From the NCBI GenBank assembly GCA_965183885.1, contig OZ238992.1, positions 496,001 through 560,000 on the forward strand: a stretch of 64,000 nucleotides of DNA, in the 5' to 3' direction. Under the pieces are notes generated by a model, which did no database searches, had not been told where the DNA came from, and saw only the letters and a list, made by a program, of their open reading frames with translations. The DNA is from UWMA-0277 sp965183885 (GTDB lineage: Bacteria; Bacteroidota; Bacteroidia; Flavobacteriales; BACL11). Below are positions 27,863 through 37,318 of the stretch, piece by piece. Each line of letters begins with the position of its first letter. Position 1 is the stretch's first letter. A program made the position numbers and the translations under genes.

Positions 27863-29155
27863 CTATTCTACTATATTAGTTTGATTACTCTCCAGTTTAA
27901 AATATTTATATGATGCTGCAAAAGACATTAACATACTTACAATAGATAAAACATAAATCATAATTAATGAATTCTCTCTAGCTGAATATTCCATATATTG
28001 TAAAACAATAAATAATACTAAAGGTGTAAAGAGGAAAATTAAAGCCATATTTTTACTACTCCTTTTAATCAGATTCTGATTTAATGTAAAGTAAGGTTGA
28101 AATAATGCTGAAGCAATAAAAATGAAAATAAAACTTATACTTAAATCTTTAGCATAAGCAGTTGTACTAATAGTATCTTCCAAAGTAAATGCTCCTCTTT
28201 GAAAAATTAACTGTATCGTTTCAAAACCAAAAACATCTATAAAATAAACAAGACCCAAGCCTAAAAATAAAGCAATACCTACTGATAAAAATATCAACCT
28301 CACATCCTTTTTAATTGACAACTTCCTTAAAACTATAGTATTTAAATTTAAAATAACTGCTGTTAGAAGTGTATTCAATAATATTACAGCATAATTATAA
28401 AATGTAATATTATTCCCATCATCAAGACCTGCTACAAACCTTGACATGAGCATTATAATATTTGCAAAGTTACCTAAAAGCATTAGTGATAAATTAAAGT
28501 CTTTTATCCCAAAATGCACCTTAACACCACCAAGCTCTTTAAACATTGGACTTAAATATTTATACATCATACTCAATAAACCTAATACTCTACTTATAGC
28601 AATCCCTAACACTCCAAATAATATTGACAAAGGATAAAGAATAACTGTTGAAATAAACATATCAACAGTAGTTGCTATAGAATGCTCCTTAAACTGTCCT
28701 TTTCCCTGCATTATTAATAAGAAAATTGAACTATAAAAATTAATAGACACAACAAAGCCTAAGAAAACAGAAACAGATATAAATAGCAAATAACTTTCAG
28801 GATTTATATACCAAACAATAGGCAGTTGAATAAGCTGACTTAGCACAAAAAGTTTTACAACCATCTGCTTTGAAGAACTCATTACATTTACTAGTGAGAC
28901 TTTACCTTCAGCATCATACAATTTAGAAAATTTAGACAACAGACTAGCTTGCAAGGCATTTCCCTGCGTTAATTGCGCAAAGAAATCAGTAATTGTTTTT
29001 AATAAAAGAAAATTAGCATATAAAATAGATGATCCAAAAATAGATGCAAGAATAATCTCCCTAACAAAACCTATACCTTTCTTTATTATGTTAGAAAGGA
29101 ACATAATAATAAAATCAAGTATTGATTTATTTGAGATCAGTCTTTTCAATAACAT
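27863..29155 (-). CDS. MurJ/MVF-like lipid-linked glycan flippase
   Basis: 430 residues, about 12-14 membrane helices. The N-terminus reads KKGIGFVREIILASIFGSSI and the later LIFQRGAFTLEDTISTTAYA matches the MurJ-family QRGAFxxxxTxxTAxAL pattern, in contrast to the PST-type flippase at 14533-15789. In a glycan locus such MVF paralogues most likely flip polymer repeat units rather than lipid II. Another possibility is that it is the cell's true MurJ, but its neighbours argue against that. Two bases separate it from ugd. Confidence 0.78.
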   Translation of the reverse strand: MLLKRLISNKSILDFIIMFLSNIIKKGIGFVREIILASIFGSSILYANFLLLKTITDFFAQLTQGNALQASLLSKFSKLYDAEGKVSLVNVMSSSKQMVVKLFVLSQLIQLPIVWYINPESYLLFISVSVFLGFVVSINFYSSIFLLIMQGKGQFKEHSIATTVDMFISTVILYPLSILFGVLGIAISRVLGLLSMMYKYLSPMFKELGGVKVHFGIKDFNLSLMLLGNFANIIMLMSRFVAGLDDGNNITFYNYAVILLNTLLTAVILNLNTIVLRKLSIKKDVRLIFLSVGIALFLGLGLVYFIDVFGFETIQLIFQRGAFTLEDTISTTAYAKDLSISFIFIFIASALFQPYFTLNQNLIKRSSKNMALIFLFTPLVLFIVLQYMEYSARENSLIMIYVLSIVSMLMSFAASYKYFKLESNQTNIVE

Positions 29156-29156
29156 C

Positions 29157-30482
29157 TTAAACTACTTTCACTCCTATCTGAAGATATTTAAAACCTTTAT
29201 CTCTCATAAACTGACTATCAAATTGATTCCTACCATCAATAAAAATATTTCCAAGCATCTTATTTTTAATTACTTCAAAGTCTGGACTTCTAAATTCTTT
29301 CCACTCAGTCACTAAGATAGCAGCGTCTACATTCTCTAAAGCCTCATATTTATCACTACAATAATTTACATCAATACCTTTTAAATAGTGTTGTGCTTCA
29401 GCTATTGCTTTTGGGTCATAAGCATTAACTTTCCCTCCAGAATTAACTATCGACCGAATTAGATTTATTGATGGTGCTTCTCTCATATCATCAGTTTCAG
29501 GTTTAAAAGACAAGCCCCAAACTCCAAAAGTTTTCCCTTCTAGATTTGCTCCAAATTGACTAACAATTTTACCAAATAAAATATTCTTCTGAGCTTTATT
29601 AACTTGTTCAACAGATGATATTAATTCAGGGTTATAACCATGATTATTTGCAATATTAATTAAAGCCTGAACATCCTTAGGAAAGCAACTTCCCCCATAA
29701 CCACAACCTGGATAAATAAATTGATAACCTATTCGCTTATCACTACCTATTCCTGTACGAACTTGATTAACATCTGCACCTACATGTTCACAAATATTTG
29801 CTATCTCATTAATGAATGATATTTTTGTAGCCAACATTGCATTAGCGGCATACTTAGTCATCTCAGCTGACCTAATATCCATTCCTATAAACCTATCATG
29901 ATTTAATGTAAATGGAGCATATAAAGCTCGCATAGTACTTAAAGCAGTTTCATCATCAGCTCCAACAACTACTCTATCTGGATGCATAAAATCTTTTATT
30001 GCCGCCCCTTCTTTTAAAAATTCAGGATTAGAAACAACATTAAAAGACAATGAAGAATTCCTTTTATCTAAAGCAGTTTGTATTGTTTGCTGAACCTTAT
30101 CAGCCGTACCAATAGGAACAGTCGACTTATCAACCACAACAATAGGATGAACCATTTTCTCTCCTATAGACTGAGCAACTGCTAAAACATATTTTAAATC
30201 AGCAGAACCATCCTCACCCATTGGAGTTCCAACTGCAATAAAAACTACTTCAGCTACTTTAAGAGCTTCACTAATATTAGTAGTAAACTGAAGATTTCCT
30301 TTTGAGTAATTATCCTTTACTAATTGATCCAAACCAGGCTCATATATAGGAATAATTCCATTTTTTAATCCTTCTATTTTCTTAGCATCTACATCTACGC
30401 AAATAACACTATTTCCCATTTCTGCAAAACAAGCGGCTGCGACTAAACCAACATAACCAGACCCTATAATTCCTACTTTCAT
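29157..30482 (-). CDS. ugd: UDP-glucose 6-dehydrogenase
   Basis: 441 residues. N-terminal Rossmann VGIIGSGYVGLVAAACFAEM, CVDVDAKKIEGLKNG, IYEPGLDQLV, VFIAVGTPMGEDGSADLKYV, STVPIGTADKV, then NPEFLKEGAAIKDFMHPDRV, the catalytic YPGCGYGGSCFPKDVQAL with the active-site Cys near 260, and FGVWGLSFKPETDDMREAPS. It oxidises UDP-glucose to UDP-glucuronate in two NAD-dependent steps, supplying an acidic sugar for the polymer. It lies three bases downstream of the Wzz-like gene. Confidence 0.95.
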   Translation of the reverse strand: MKVGIIGSGYVGLVAAACFAEMGNSVICVDVDAKKIEGLKNGIIPIYEPGLDQLVKDNYSKGNLQFTTNISEALKVAEVVFIAVGTPMGEDGSADLKYVLAVAQSIGEKMVHPIVVVDKSTVPIGTADKVQQTIQTALDKRNSSLSFNVVSNPEFLKEGAAIKDFMHPDRVVVGADDETALSTMRALYAPFTLNHDRFIGMDIRSAEMTKYAANAMLATKISFINEIANICEHVGADVNQVRTGIGSDKRIGYQFIYPGCGYGGSCFPKDVQALINIANNHGYNPELISSVEQVNKAQKNILFGKIVSQFGANLEGKTFGVWGLSFKPETDDMREAPSINLIRSIVNSGGKVNAYDPKAIAEAQHYLKGIDVNYCSDKYEALENVDAAILVTEWKEFRSPDFEVIKNKMLGNIFIDGRNQFDSQFMRDKGFKYLQIGVKVV

Positions 30483-30485
30483 AAA

Positions 30486-31337
30486 TTACTCTTTAATCAT
30501 ATTTTGACGTACATTTCTAAATACTGCAATAATAATTGAAATAATAAAAGAGATTATACCTGCCAATGAAGCTAACATCAACACTCCTCTTTCCGCAACC
30601 TGTGTTACAGTAAAATTTTGAACAAAAGCTAAAGGTTTTAATAATTTTTGATTAGTCTCATTTACTGATCTCATTTGAACCAATTCAACTATCTGATTTT
30701 GGACATCTGAAACTCCTTTCCTGGAAAGAATACTTGTAGAGCTCATATTTAGTTGAGCATCTGAAGCCCCTCTTAAAGTTTTAAGCTCTATAACTTCTTT
30801 ATTAATCTCTTCTATTACCTGATTATTTGTAGCTAAATAATTCTCATAGAAGCTTTTTATATAATCATTATTATTAAAGTAATAAAATAATCCACTCTCA
30901 ACAGCTGAAATAACCTCATTATTCTTAACAATAAGGTTTATTTCAAATTTTGGAGTATTAAACTTTTTCCCTTCTTGACCTTCTCTATAAATTTGTTCTG
31001 CTTTTATATCTTTTATTAAAGCAGCTTCTTCTTCTAAGATATTTAATCTATTAGCTACAGCAAGGTAATCCTCTTTTTTTACATATGCTTGCAAATTATT
31101 AATCAAATTAATTGCTGTTCTTTGGTTCATTACCTCTCTATCATCCTGAATTCTTTCAAATACTGAAATTCCTGACGTAGCAATAGCAGTAGTCTTATAA
31201 AATGCCGGTTTAGTTTTCTGAAATACAATAGCAAGAAGCATCCCTGCAATAGTCACAGAGATGATTAACTTCCAAAACTTAATAAAGAATAGGATTACTT
31301 CATTAATAATTTCTCTTAAACTTAATTCTTCATTCAT
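30486..31337 (-). CDS. Wzz-like chain-length determinant protein
   Basis: 283 residues. One membrane helix near the N-terminus (KLIISVTIAGMLLAIVFQK) and one near the C-terminus (GVLMLASLAGIISFIISIII), with a long periplasmic helical part between them, the topology of Wzz/PCP proteins. It lacks a cytoplasmic tyrosine-kinase domain, so it is not a full Wzc. The Pro-containing motif before the second helix is weak. It would set polymer length with the Wzy-type protein. Preceded by an 18-base gap after the frameshifted dehydrogenase. Confidence 0.75.
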   Translation of the reverse strand: MNEELSLREIINEVILFFIKFWKLIISVTIAGMLLAIVFQKTKPAFYKTTAIATSGISVFERIQDDREVMNQRTAINLINNLQAYVKKEDYLAVANRLNILEEEAALIKDIKAEQIYREGQEGKKFNTPKFEINLIVKNNEVISAVESGLFYYFNNNDYIKSFYENYLATNNQVIEEINKEVIELKTLRGASDAQLNMSSTSILSRKGVSDVQNQIVELVQMRSVNETNQKLLKPLAFVQNFTVTQVAERGVLMLASLAGIISFIISIIIAVFRNVRQNMIKE

Positions 31338-31355
31338 ATTTTTAGTTTTATTTTT

Positions 31356-32602
31356 TTAGAGTTTCCAGGTAGATTCTTTATAAATCCCTTTAATGTCCAA
31401 AAGTACCAATTTTTCTTTTGATAGCTGAATAAAATCTGCAGGAGTATAAGTAAGAAACTCATCGTGACCCACTGTTACAATTATAGCATCGTATTTAAGC
31501 TCATCACTAATAGGGTTTGAAATAAAATCCAACCCTTCAGAATCTTTAACATAAGGTCATAAATACTTACATTACAGGAGAACTCCTGTAGTCCTTTTGC
31601 AATTTGTGTAACTTTAGTATTTCTAGTATCTGAACAGTTTTCTTTAAACGTATAACCCAATAACAAAACATCTGCACCTTTTATTACCTTATTTTCCGCA
31701 ATCATTAATTTAATTGCTTTATTTACAATAAAATTAGCTACACTATTATTTATCTTCCTTGAAGAAAGCATTAAATTTGGCTTATAACCTAACTCTGCTG
31801 ACTTAAAAGTTAAATAATAAGGATCTACTCCTATACAATGCCCTCCAACCAAACCTGGTTTAAAGTCTAAGAAATTCCATTTAGTTCTTGCCGCAGCTAA
31901 GACCTCCGAAGTATCTACACCCATTCTATCAAACAACATTGCCAACTCATTTATCAATGCTATATTAACATCCCTCTGAGTATTCTCAACAACCTTAGCT
32001 GCTTCTGCCACCTTAATACTAGGAGCTTTATAAGTTCCTGCGTCAATTACCTTGCCATATAAGCTATCTACAACATCAGCAATCACAGGGGTAGAACCAC
32101 TAGTAACCTTTATAACATTTTGCAAGCTATACTCCTTTGCTCCAGGACTAATTCGCTCCGGACTATATCCACAATAAAAATCAATATTATATCTAAGCTT
32201 TGAACACTCTTCTAGTATAGGAACACAAATCTCCTCGGTCACTCCTGGATACACAGTAGATTCATAAATTACAACATCTCCTTTTTGTAAGTATTTAGCA
32301 ATAAGTTCAGAGGCAACCTTAAGAAATGATAAGTCAGGAAGGTTATCTTTAGTGACAGGGGTTGGAACAGTTACAATATAAATATTTGCCTCTGCAATAT
32401 CCTCAGCATTAGCTGAGAACACTAAGCTATCATTCTCAAACAAACTAGTTTCAAGGTTGCTATCAACACCTTTTTGAAGATCAGCAATTCTCAAAGTATT
32501 AACATCATAACCGACAACACTATAATGTTTTGAAAAAGCTAAGGCTAATGGTAAACCAACATAACCTAAACCAATTATTGCTATTTTATTTTCTATTGCC
32601 AT
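31356..32602 (-). pseudogene. Nucleotide-sugar (UDP-HexNAc type) 6-dehydrogenase with a one-base frameshift
   Basis: From the ATG at 32602 the protein begins MAIENKIAIIGLGYVGLPLA, with IYIVTVPTPVTKDNLPDL, YESTVYPGVTEEICVP, YSPERISPGA, VVENTQRDVNIALINELAML and the catalytic VGGHCIGVDPYYLTFKS, and is a TviB/WbpA/WecC-type enzyme that makes UDP-HexNAc-uronic acids. After CNVSIYD (31556) the frame ends in 24 unrelated residues at a stop at 31481. The expected ending continues in another frame: PYVKDSEGLDFISNP near 31556, then AIIVTVGHDEF and IKGIYKESTWKL, with a stop at 31356. Restoring one base in the GG at 31555-31556 (GACC to GACCC on the minus strand) gives a normal 415 residues. Either a true recent mutation or a sequencing error. 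The frame is also open to a TTG at 32620, which lies inside the terminator and is less likely. Confidence 0.9.
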
Positions 32603-32603
32603 A

Positions 32604-32629
32604 AAGTAAAAAAGCCCCAAAGGGGCTTT
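32604..32629 (-). terminator. Intrinsic terminator after gldN
   Basis: On the minus strand GAAAGCCCC TTT GGGGCTTT is followed at once by a run of six T (positions 32613-32608). The 8-bp stem with a 3-base loop lies about 25 bases after the gldN stop and just before the ATG of the nucleotide-sugar dehydrogenase, separating the gld operon from the polysaccharide locus. Confidence 0.85.
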
Positions 32630-32656
32630 CTAATAATTAAATCAAATCTCTTTGGA

Positions 32657-33556
32657 TTAGTATTCCCAAAGATCGTGCTCAATATTAAAGATTTCAGTTT
32701 TAATTCTTTCAGATTCTAATAAGGCATCTAAACCAATCATATATTCACTAATCTTTCTATCCATAACATTAGCTTCTTTTATAATTGTAGATGAGAACAT
32801 TCTTTTCCAGAAGATATCATCATAAGTTCTTCTCTCAGCATCATTTTTAACTAAATTAAATACTTCAGCATTAATAAGTACTTCTCTTGCTTCAGGGAAA
32901 TGTATCCAAAATAAAGGGGAGAAAGAACCCGTTAATTGCCCTGAAACTTCATCTCTATCTTCTTTTAATGGAGCAATCCCAATAATTCTTACATCCATTG
33001 TTGATTTTTGTTTATCAAAAAACCATTGTTCTTTTAATCTCCATTTTTTTACCTGATTACGATCAAAAGCTTTCTTCACCAACTTATCTTCCATAGCTTC
33101 CTCCTCAGTCATTCCTTCAGCAACCTTATCCCAATTTACAACTTTTTCAATTTCTTCCTTAGCTCCACCAATCTTCTTAATTTCATCTTGAGTCATTGGC
33201 TCTCTAAACTCATCATCCATAATAGCATTACCATAAGCAGTAATTGACCCCTCTTTAACAGCAGAATAAATTACATCAATCAAACTTTTCCTATCTTCAA
33301 TAGTATGAGCTACACCATCATTTTCAGGATAATAAAATGGGTGATTTATCTTTTGTCTTAAATCAATTTCTCTCCATACTACACGAGACCACATTACATC
33401 AGCCTCCCTAAGGTGAGTATATTTTTGCACCTTTTTATTATGATGTTTTTCTTTCTTATAAACTGAATTCATTTCTTCAATCGACAATACATCTTGTGCA
33501 CTTGCACCTGTTGTTAGCAGTGTTGCAGTGATAAAAAATAAAATAATCTTTTTCAT
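32657..33556 (-). CDS. gldN: GldN, T9SS / gliding motility periplasmic protein
   Basis: 299 residues with an N-terminal signal peptide (MKKIILFFITATLLTTGASA). Typical GldN/PorN features: ADVMWSRVVWREIDLRQKIN (near residue 50), HPFYYPEND, VKKWRLKEQWFFDKQ and IIGIAPLKED. GldN binds GldK on the periplasmic side of the outer membrane and forms the ring part of the type IX secretion machine. Last gene of the sprF-gldKLMN operon, 5 bases after gldM, followed by a terminator. Confidence 0.95.
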   Translation of the reverse strand: MKKIILFFITATLLTTGASAQDVLSIEEMNSVYKKEKHHNKKVQKYTHLREADVMWSRVVWREIDLRQKINHPFYYPENDGVAHTIEDRKSLIDVIYSAVKEGSITAYGNAIMDDEFREPMTQDEIKKIGGAKEEIEKVVNWDKVAEGMTEEEAMEDKLVKKAFDRNQVKKWRLKEQWFFDKQKSTMDVRIIGIAPLKEDRDEVSGQLTGSFSPLFWIHFPEAREVLINAEVFNLVKNDAERRTYDDIFWKRMFSSTIIKEANVMDRKISEYMIGLDALLESERIKTEIFNIEHDLWEY

Positions 33557-33561
33557 AATTT

Positions 33562-35256
33562 TTATTTAATTGTTAGTACTAAAGGATCAAGAGACCTTGT
33601 AGCTGTATTTTTAGCATCAACTCTTTTTGCTTTAATACTTGATATTGTTATACTATTTCCAGATTTTGTATTTTTAATAATACCTTCCATTTTATTAGTA
33701 AACTTAGGACCTCTAGCGATATCATTCTGTTGTTCACCCTTATACATTCCTGTAAGCTTATACGAAGTAATTACATACCTTACTCCTTTAAAATCAAAGT
33801 CTTTTAGTTTTGCAGACAATCCACCTGCAGTAACCATTTTCATTTTATCAATAAACAACTCACCTTTAACATTAGCAGTAAATGCTACTTCAGCTTTTGG
33901 TGGCGGAACTTCTTTTACTCTAAACTCCATTTCCCCCATTTTAGTACGCTTCCCTTCAACTTCTGCAAATAAACTTACCATTGCCTTTCCTTTTTTAGAT
34001 GGACGAGCAGAATACTCTCCTAATGATTTCTTAATAGGAGCTACCTTTCCATTATTAATTACTGCAGAAATTTCACCAGCCGTATAACCAGGAACAGAAA
34101 TTTTTAATGGATTATCAACTTCTAAATATAAGATATTCATATTAGTTGGAGAAACAACCGCTGTTTTAGCTGCTACAAGATATTCACCTTTAAAAGGGTA
34201 CATCTTAGTTCCATTATCTGTTTTCATAGCAATAAGTCCTCCCCATTTTTTAACTCCTTCTGAAACAGTTTTTGCAGCAAACATTCCTTTTCCATTTACA
34301 ATATCAACTGTTTCGTAATCACCAATCATTTCATATTGCCCATTACCAAGCGAATCATACTCCCCAACATAAATCATTGGTGCCTGAGTAGTATCTTTAG
34401 CCGATATAAATATTTGTGCTCTAAACGAATCTCCTTTAAGTACAAAATTAGAGTTAGGAATTTGTATTCCTTCAGCAGAAGTAAATTTCAATGACCCTGC
34501 ATCAATATTTTCTCTTAACATATTAATAACATCAGCTTCAGTATTTCTTACATCCGACTGCATTTTTGAAAGCAATGTTAAAGCTCCTACAGAAGGCATG
34601 TCGTTAAAATTATAATTTTCCCATGTTACTCCTCCAACTCCTTTTTTACCTTTTTTATCCTCTACATTACAAATTGCATTAATATTTTCAATTAAGGCTT
34701 TGTTTCCAGCAGCAATTGCCACCAACAAGTCACTATAGTCAGTAACATTTTGCTTTAACTCACTTGCTTTCCCGGTAGCTATAAATAAAGTACCTGACAT
34801 GTCTCTATCATCCTTATTCTCTAAATTCCCGATTGATCTATGCTTTTGTTCATCATTTAAATCTGAGAAAGGAATTTCAAATATATTTTCCTCAATCTCA
34901 TCTCCATTTTCATCTTCATACTTTCCTAAACAAACTTCTCCATCAACACCTAAAACAAGGTCATACTTCATTTCTTGTATATATTCTACAAGTGCATCAG
35001 CCTTTTTCTTTACTTCTAAAGCTTGATCTCTAAAAGGACCTGCTTTTACTGGGTTTAATTCAGCAGCAGCAGTAAATGCAGCATAAGTATCTCCATTTTT
35101 AGCATTAAAGTTAGTCGTAGTTCTTTCTATACCTTTATTCACTTCAAAAAAGGAATTCAATACCTCTTTTGATACATTTAATGCAAGAAGCGCTGTAAGC
35201 ACTAAATACATCATATTAATCATCTTTTGTCTTGGCGACAAATTACCTCCTGCCAT
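33562..35256 (-). CDS. gldM: GldM, T9SS / gliding motor subunit
   Basis: 564 residues. One N-terminal membrane helix (MINMMYLVLTALLALNVSKE) and a large periplasmic part with a helical first domain (about 60-220) and beta domains (about 225-560). GldM spans the periplasm as a dimer and with GldL forms the proton-driven rotary motor for T9SS and gliding. The helix carries few charged residues, as in homologues. Located between gldL and gldN in the standard order; starts with MAGGNLSPRQKMINMM. Confidence 0.96.
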   Translation of the reverse strand: MAGGNLSPRQKMINMMYLVLTALLALNVSKEVLNSFFEVNKGIERTTTNFNAKNGDTYAAFTAAAELNPVKAGPFRDQALEVKKKADALVEYIQEMKYDLVLGVDGEVCLGKYEDENGDEIEENIFEIPFSDLNDEQKHRSIGNLENKDDRDMSGTLFIATGKASELKQNVTDYSDLLVAIAAGNKALIENINAICNVEDKKGKKGVGGVTWENYNFNDMPSVGALTLLSKMQSDVRNTEADVINMLRENIDAGSLKFTSAEGIQIPNSNFVLKGDSFRAQIFISAKDTTQAPMIYVGEYDSLGNGQYEMIGDYETVDIVNGKGMFAAKTVSEGVKKWGGLIAMKTDNGTKMYPFKGEYLVAAKTAVVSPTNMNILYLEVDNPLKISVPGYTAGEISAVINNGKVAPIKKSLGEYSARPSKKGKAMVSLFAEVEGKRTKMGEMEFRVKEVPPPKAEVAFTANVKGELFIDKMKMVTAGGLSAKLKDFDFKGVRYVITSYKLTGMYKGEQQNDIARGPKFTNKMEGIIKNTKSGNSITISSIKAKRVDAKNTATRSLDPLVLTIK

Positions 35257-35290
35257 ATTATTTTATGTTTTTCTTAGTAATTTAAAATGA

Positions 35291-35938
35291 TTATTTATTA
35301 GGATTCATTGCATTAAGCATATTTCCATATACTTTATTCAATTGCTCTAAATTATCTCCTAAACTACTTACTTGTTCTTGGAATTTTTTAGAATCATCAA
35401 CAGAAGATTGTAAGTTTTGTAAGAATATCGTTGTAGCTTCCATTTGTTGGTTAGAAGTTTGAAGTTGTAACTCATATAATGAATTTAGTGCATTCATATT
35501 TTTCACACCTTCTTGTATTTGGCTATTGTATTCTGAAATTCCTGCTGCTGCAGAAACTGTTTCATTCAACTGTTTTGCTGATTCTCCAAAAGACCTTAAA
35601 CCTTCATTTAAGCTTTCTACTAAAGCATTATCAATCTTAGCTTTTGCTAAAGCATCATCTAACTGTTGTGCTGGACGCTTTGCTGAATTAGGATCTTCCA
35701 TATGAGCTAGCTCAGGATAAACCAATGACCAATCTACTTCTTCATGAGTTTTTTCAAATGCTGAGAAGAAAAATATTACAGCTTCAGTTAATAACCCTAT
35801 TGTTAAAAATAAACCTGAAAATGGCCAGTGTTGGATTTTAAATAATGCACCAATAATTACAAGAGCAGCTCCCCACCCGTATAGTTTTGGCATCATTGTT
35901 TTATACCATTTTGCATCTGTCATATTAGCTAATCCCAT
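35291..35938 (-). CDS. gldL: GldL, T9SS / gliding motor membrane protein
   Basis: 215 residues. Two membrane helices near the N-terminus (GWGAALVIIGALFKIQHWPF and GLFLTIGLLTEAVIFFFSAF), with the conserved KIQHWP loop and the membrane Glu (LTEAVIF) thought to be part of the proton path. The rest is a long cytoplasmic helical tail with Gln- and Asn-rich coiled coil. GldL forms the stator-like ring around GldM. Spacing to gldM is 34 bases. Confidence 0.96.
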   Translation of the reverse strand: MGLANMTDAKWYKTMMPKLYGWGAALVIIGALFKIQHWPFSGLFLTIGLLTEAVIFFFSAFEKTHEEVDWSLVYPELAHMEDPNSAKRPAQQLDDALAKAKIDNALVESLNEGLRSFGESAKQLNETVSAAAGISEYNSQIQEGVKNMNALNSLYELQLQTSNQQMEATTIFLQNLQSSVDDSKKFQEQVSSLGDNLEQLNKVYGNMLNAMNPNK

Positions 35939-35974
35939 TGTCTTTCTTTTATTTAATTATTTATTAATTCTATT

Positions 35975-37285
35975 TTATTGAAAATCTTTCTTATCTCTTC
36001 CTAAGAAGTCAACTGCACATCTAAATCCTATATAACATTTTGCAGTATCTTGATATTCGAATGTACGTGTACTCGTTTGTATAAAGTAAGCAATGTCTTT
36101 CCAAGACCCACCTCTAATAGCTTTTCTTTTTAGCACTGCATGATCATCTTCATTTGCATCATAATGATAATCCATATTCATATCATGAGTATAAGATAAT
36201 GCAGACTCATCATAAGCATTTGAAGTCCATTCTGCAACATTACCTGCCATGTCATACAAACCATATCCATTAGGATTATAAGAAGCTACTCTAATAGACT
36301 TAATACCACCATCGGCAGTATAGTTACCTCTTAAAGGCTTAAAGTTAGCCAAAAAACATCCTTTTAAGTTACGTGTATAAGGTCCTCCCCATGGGTATGG
36401 AGAAAAGTCTAAACCACCTCTAGATGCATACTCCCACTCTGATTCAGTAGGCAATCTAAACTCCGGCAAAGTTGGCTGCTTAGTTTTTCTTAAGAAATCA
36501 TTCATCATTTTAGTTCTCCATTTTGCAAAAGCAGTAGCTTGCTTCCAGTTAATCCCAACTACAGGATAATCATCAAAAGCTGAATGCCAAAAATAATTCT
36601 TTGTATATGGATCATTAAATGAGTAAGCATAATCATGTATCCAAGCTAAAGTATCTGGAAAAATAGAAACCTCAACCTCAGATAAAAACTCACTTCTATC
36701 TCTTTTTCCAGGCGCATCCCCTTCTCTCTTAGCTTTAGCTGAAGCAGCTTGAACATCTAAGACCTGATATTTATAAATGTACTTTCTAGTATCAAATTCT
36801 CTTCTTCCATCTAACCTTTCATGCTCTGGCAAATACATTTCTTCTTCTAGGATTTCTCTAACTTCTTGATCATCCCATCTAATTCTTGTATTCCAATTAA
36901 TCCTTGCTGGATCTAAGAAATTACCGTACTGATCTTCTTCAATAAGATGCCCTTCTATACCAGCTTCTCCTAAAATAGTATGAGCCAAAGAATCTCTTAC
37001 CCAATTTGTAAATTGACGATATTCGTTATTTGTAATTTCAGTTTCATCCATATAGAACGCACCAACAGAAACAGATTTAGAAGCTGTTACATTGGAAAAT
37101 GGAACATCTTGATCAGAAGGTCCCATTACAAAGCTACCTTGAGGAATAAACACCATTCCATAAGGATCAGTTGGATTCCAAATTTGTCTTTTTTGAGCTC
37201 CTACTAGTTCTCCGTTACCTGAACTACCACAAGCACTTAATAGTGCTACGACTGAACTTAATAATATTATTTTTTTCATATTCAT
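35975..37285 (-). CDS. gldK: GldK, T9SS outer-membrane lipoprotein
   Basis: 436 residues. Lipoprotein signal MKKIILLSSVVALLSACGSS (Cys after LLSA; ATG at 37285 or 37279, two codons apart). The rest is a formylglycine-generating-enzyme/sulfatase-modifying-factor fold: GMVFIPQGSFVMGPSDQD, EITNNEYRQF, YPVVGINWKQATAFAKWRT, RLPTESEWEYASRGG, GLYDMAGNVAEWTSNAYDES, AIRGGSWKD and YIGFRCAVDF. GldK with GldN builds the periplasmic ring of T9SS. No sign of FGE enzyme activity is claimed. Confidence 0.95.
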   Translation of the reverse strand: MNMKKIILLSSVVALLSACGSSGNGELVGAQKRQIWNPTDPYGMVFIPQGSFVMGPSDQDVPFSNVTASKSVSVGAFYMDETEITNNEYRQFTNWVRDSLAHTILGEAGIEGHLIEEDQYGNFLDPARINWNTRIRWDDQEVREILEEEMYLPEHERLDGRREFDTRKYIYKYQVLDVQAASAKAKREGDAPGKRDRSEFLSEVEVSIFPDTLAWIHDYAYSFNDPYTKNYFWHSAFDDYPVVGINWKQATAFAKWRTKMMNDFLRKTKQPTLPEFRLPTESEWEYASRGGLDFSPYPWGGPYTRNLKGCFLANFKPLRGNYTADGGIKSIRVASYNPNGYGLYDMAGNVAEWTSNAYDESALSYTHDMNMDYHYDANEDDHAVLKRKAIRGGSWKDIAYFIQTSTRTFEYQDTAKCYIGFRCAVDFLGRDKKDFQ

Positions 37286-37318
37286 ATTTATTTATCACAA
37301 TTGTGAATTAAATCTATT

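Noticed and set aside
14533..29155. Possible mobile or prophage origin of the polysaccharide locus
   Set aside because: No transposase, integrase, flanking repeats or tRNA were seen; lower GC is not evident against the already AT-rich surroundings.
32603..32620. TTG start for the nucleotide-sugar dehydrogenase
   Set aside because: It would lie within the stem of the gldN terminator and add residues before the conserved MAIENKIAIIGLG start.
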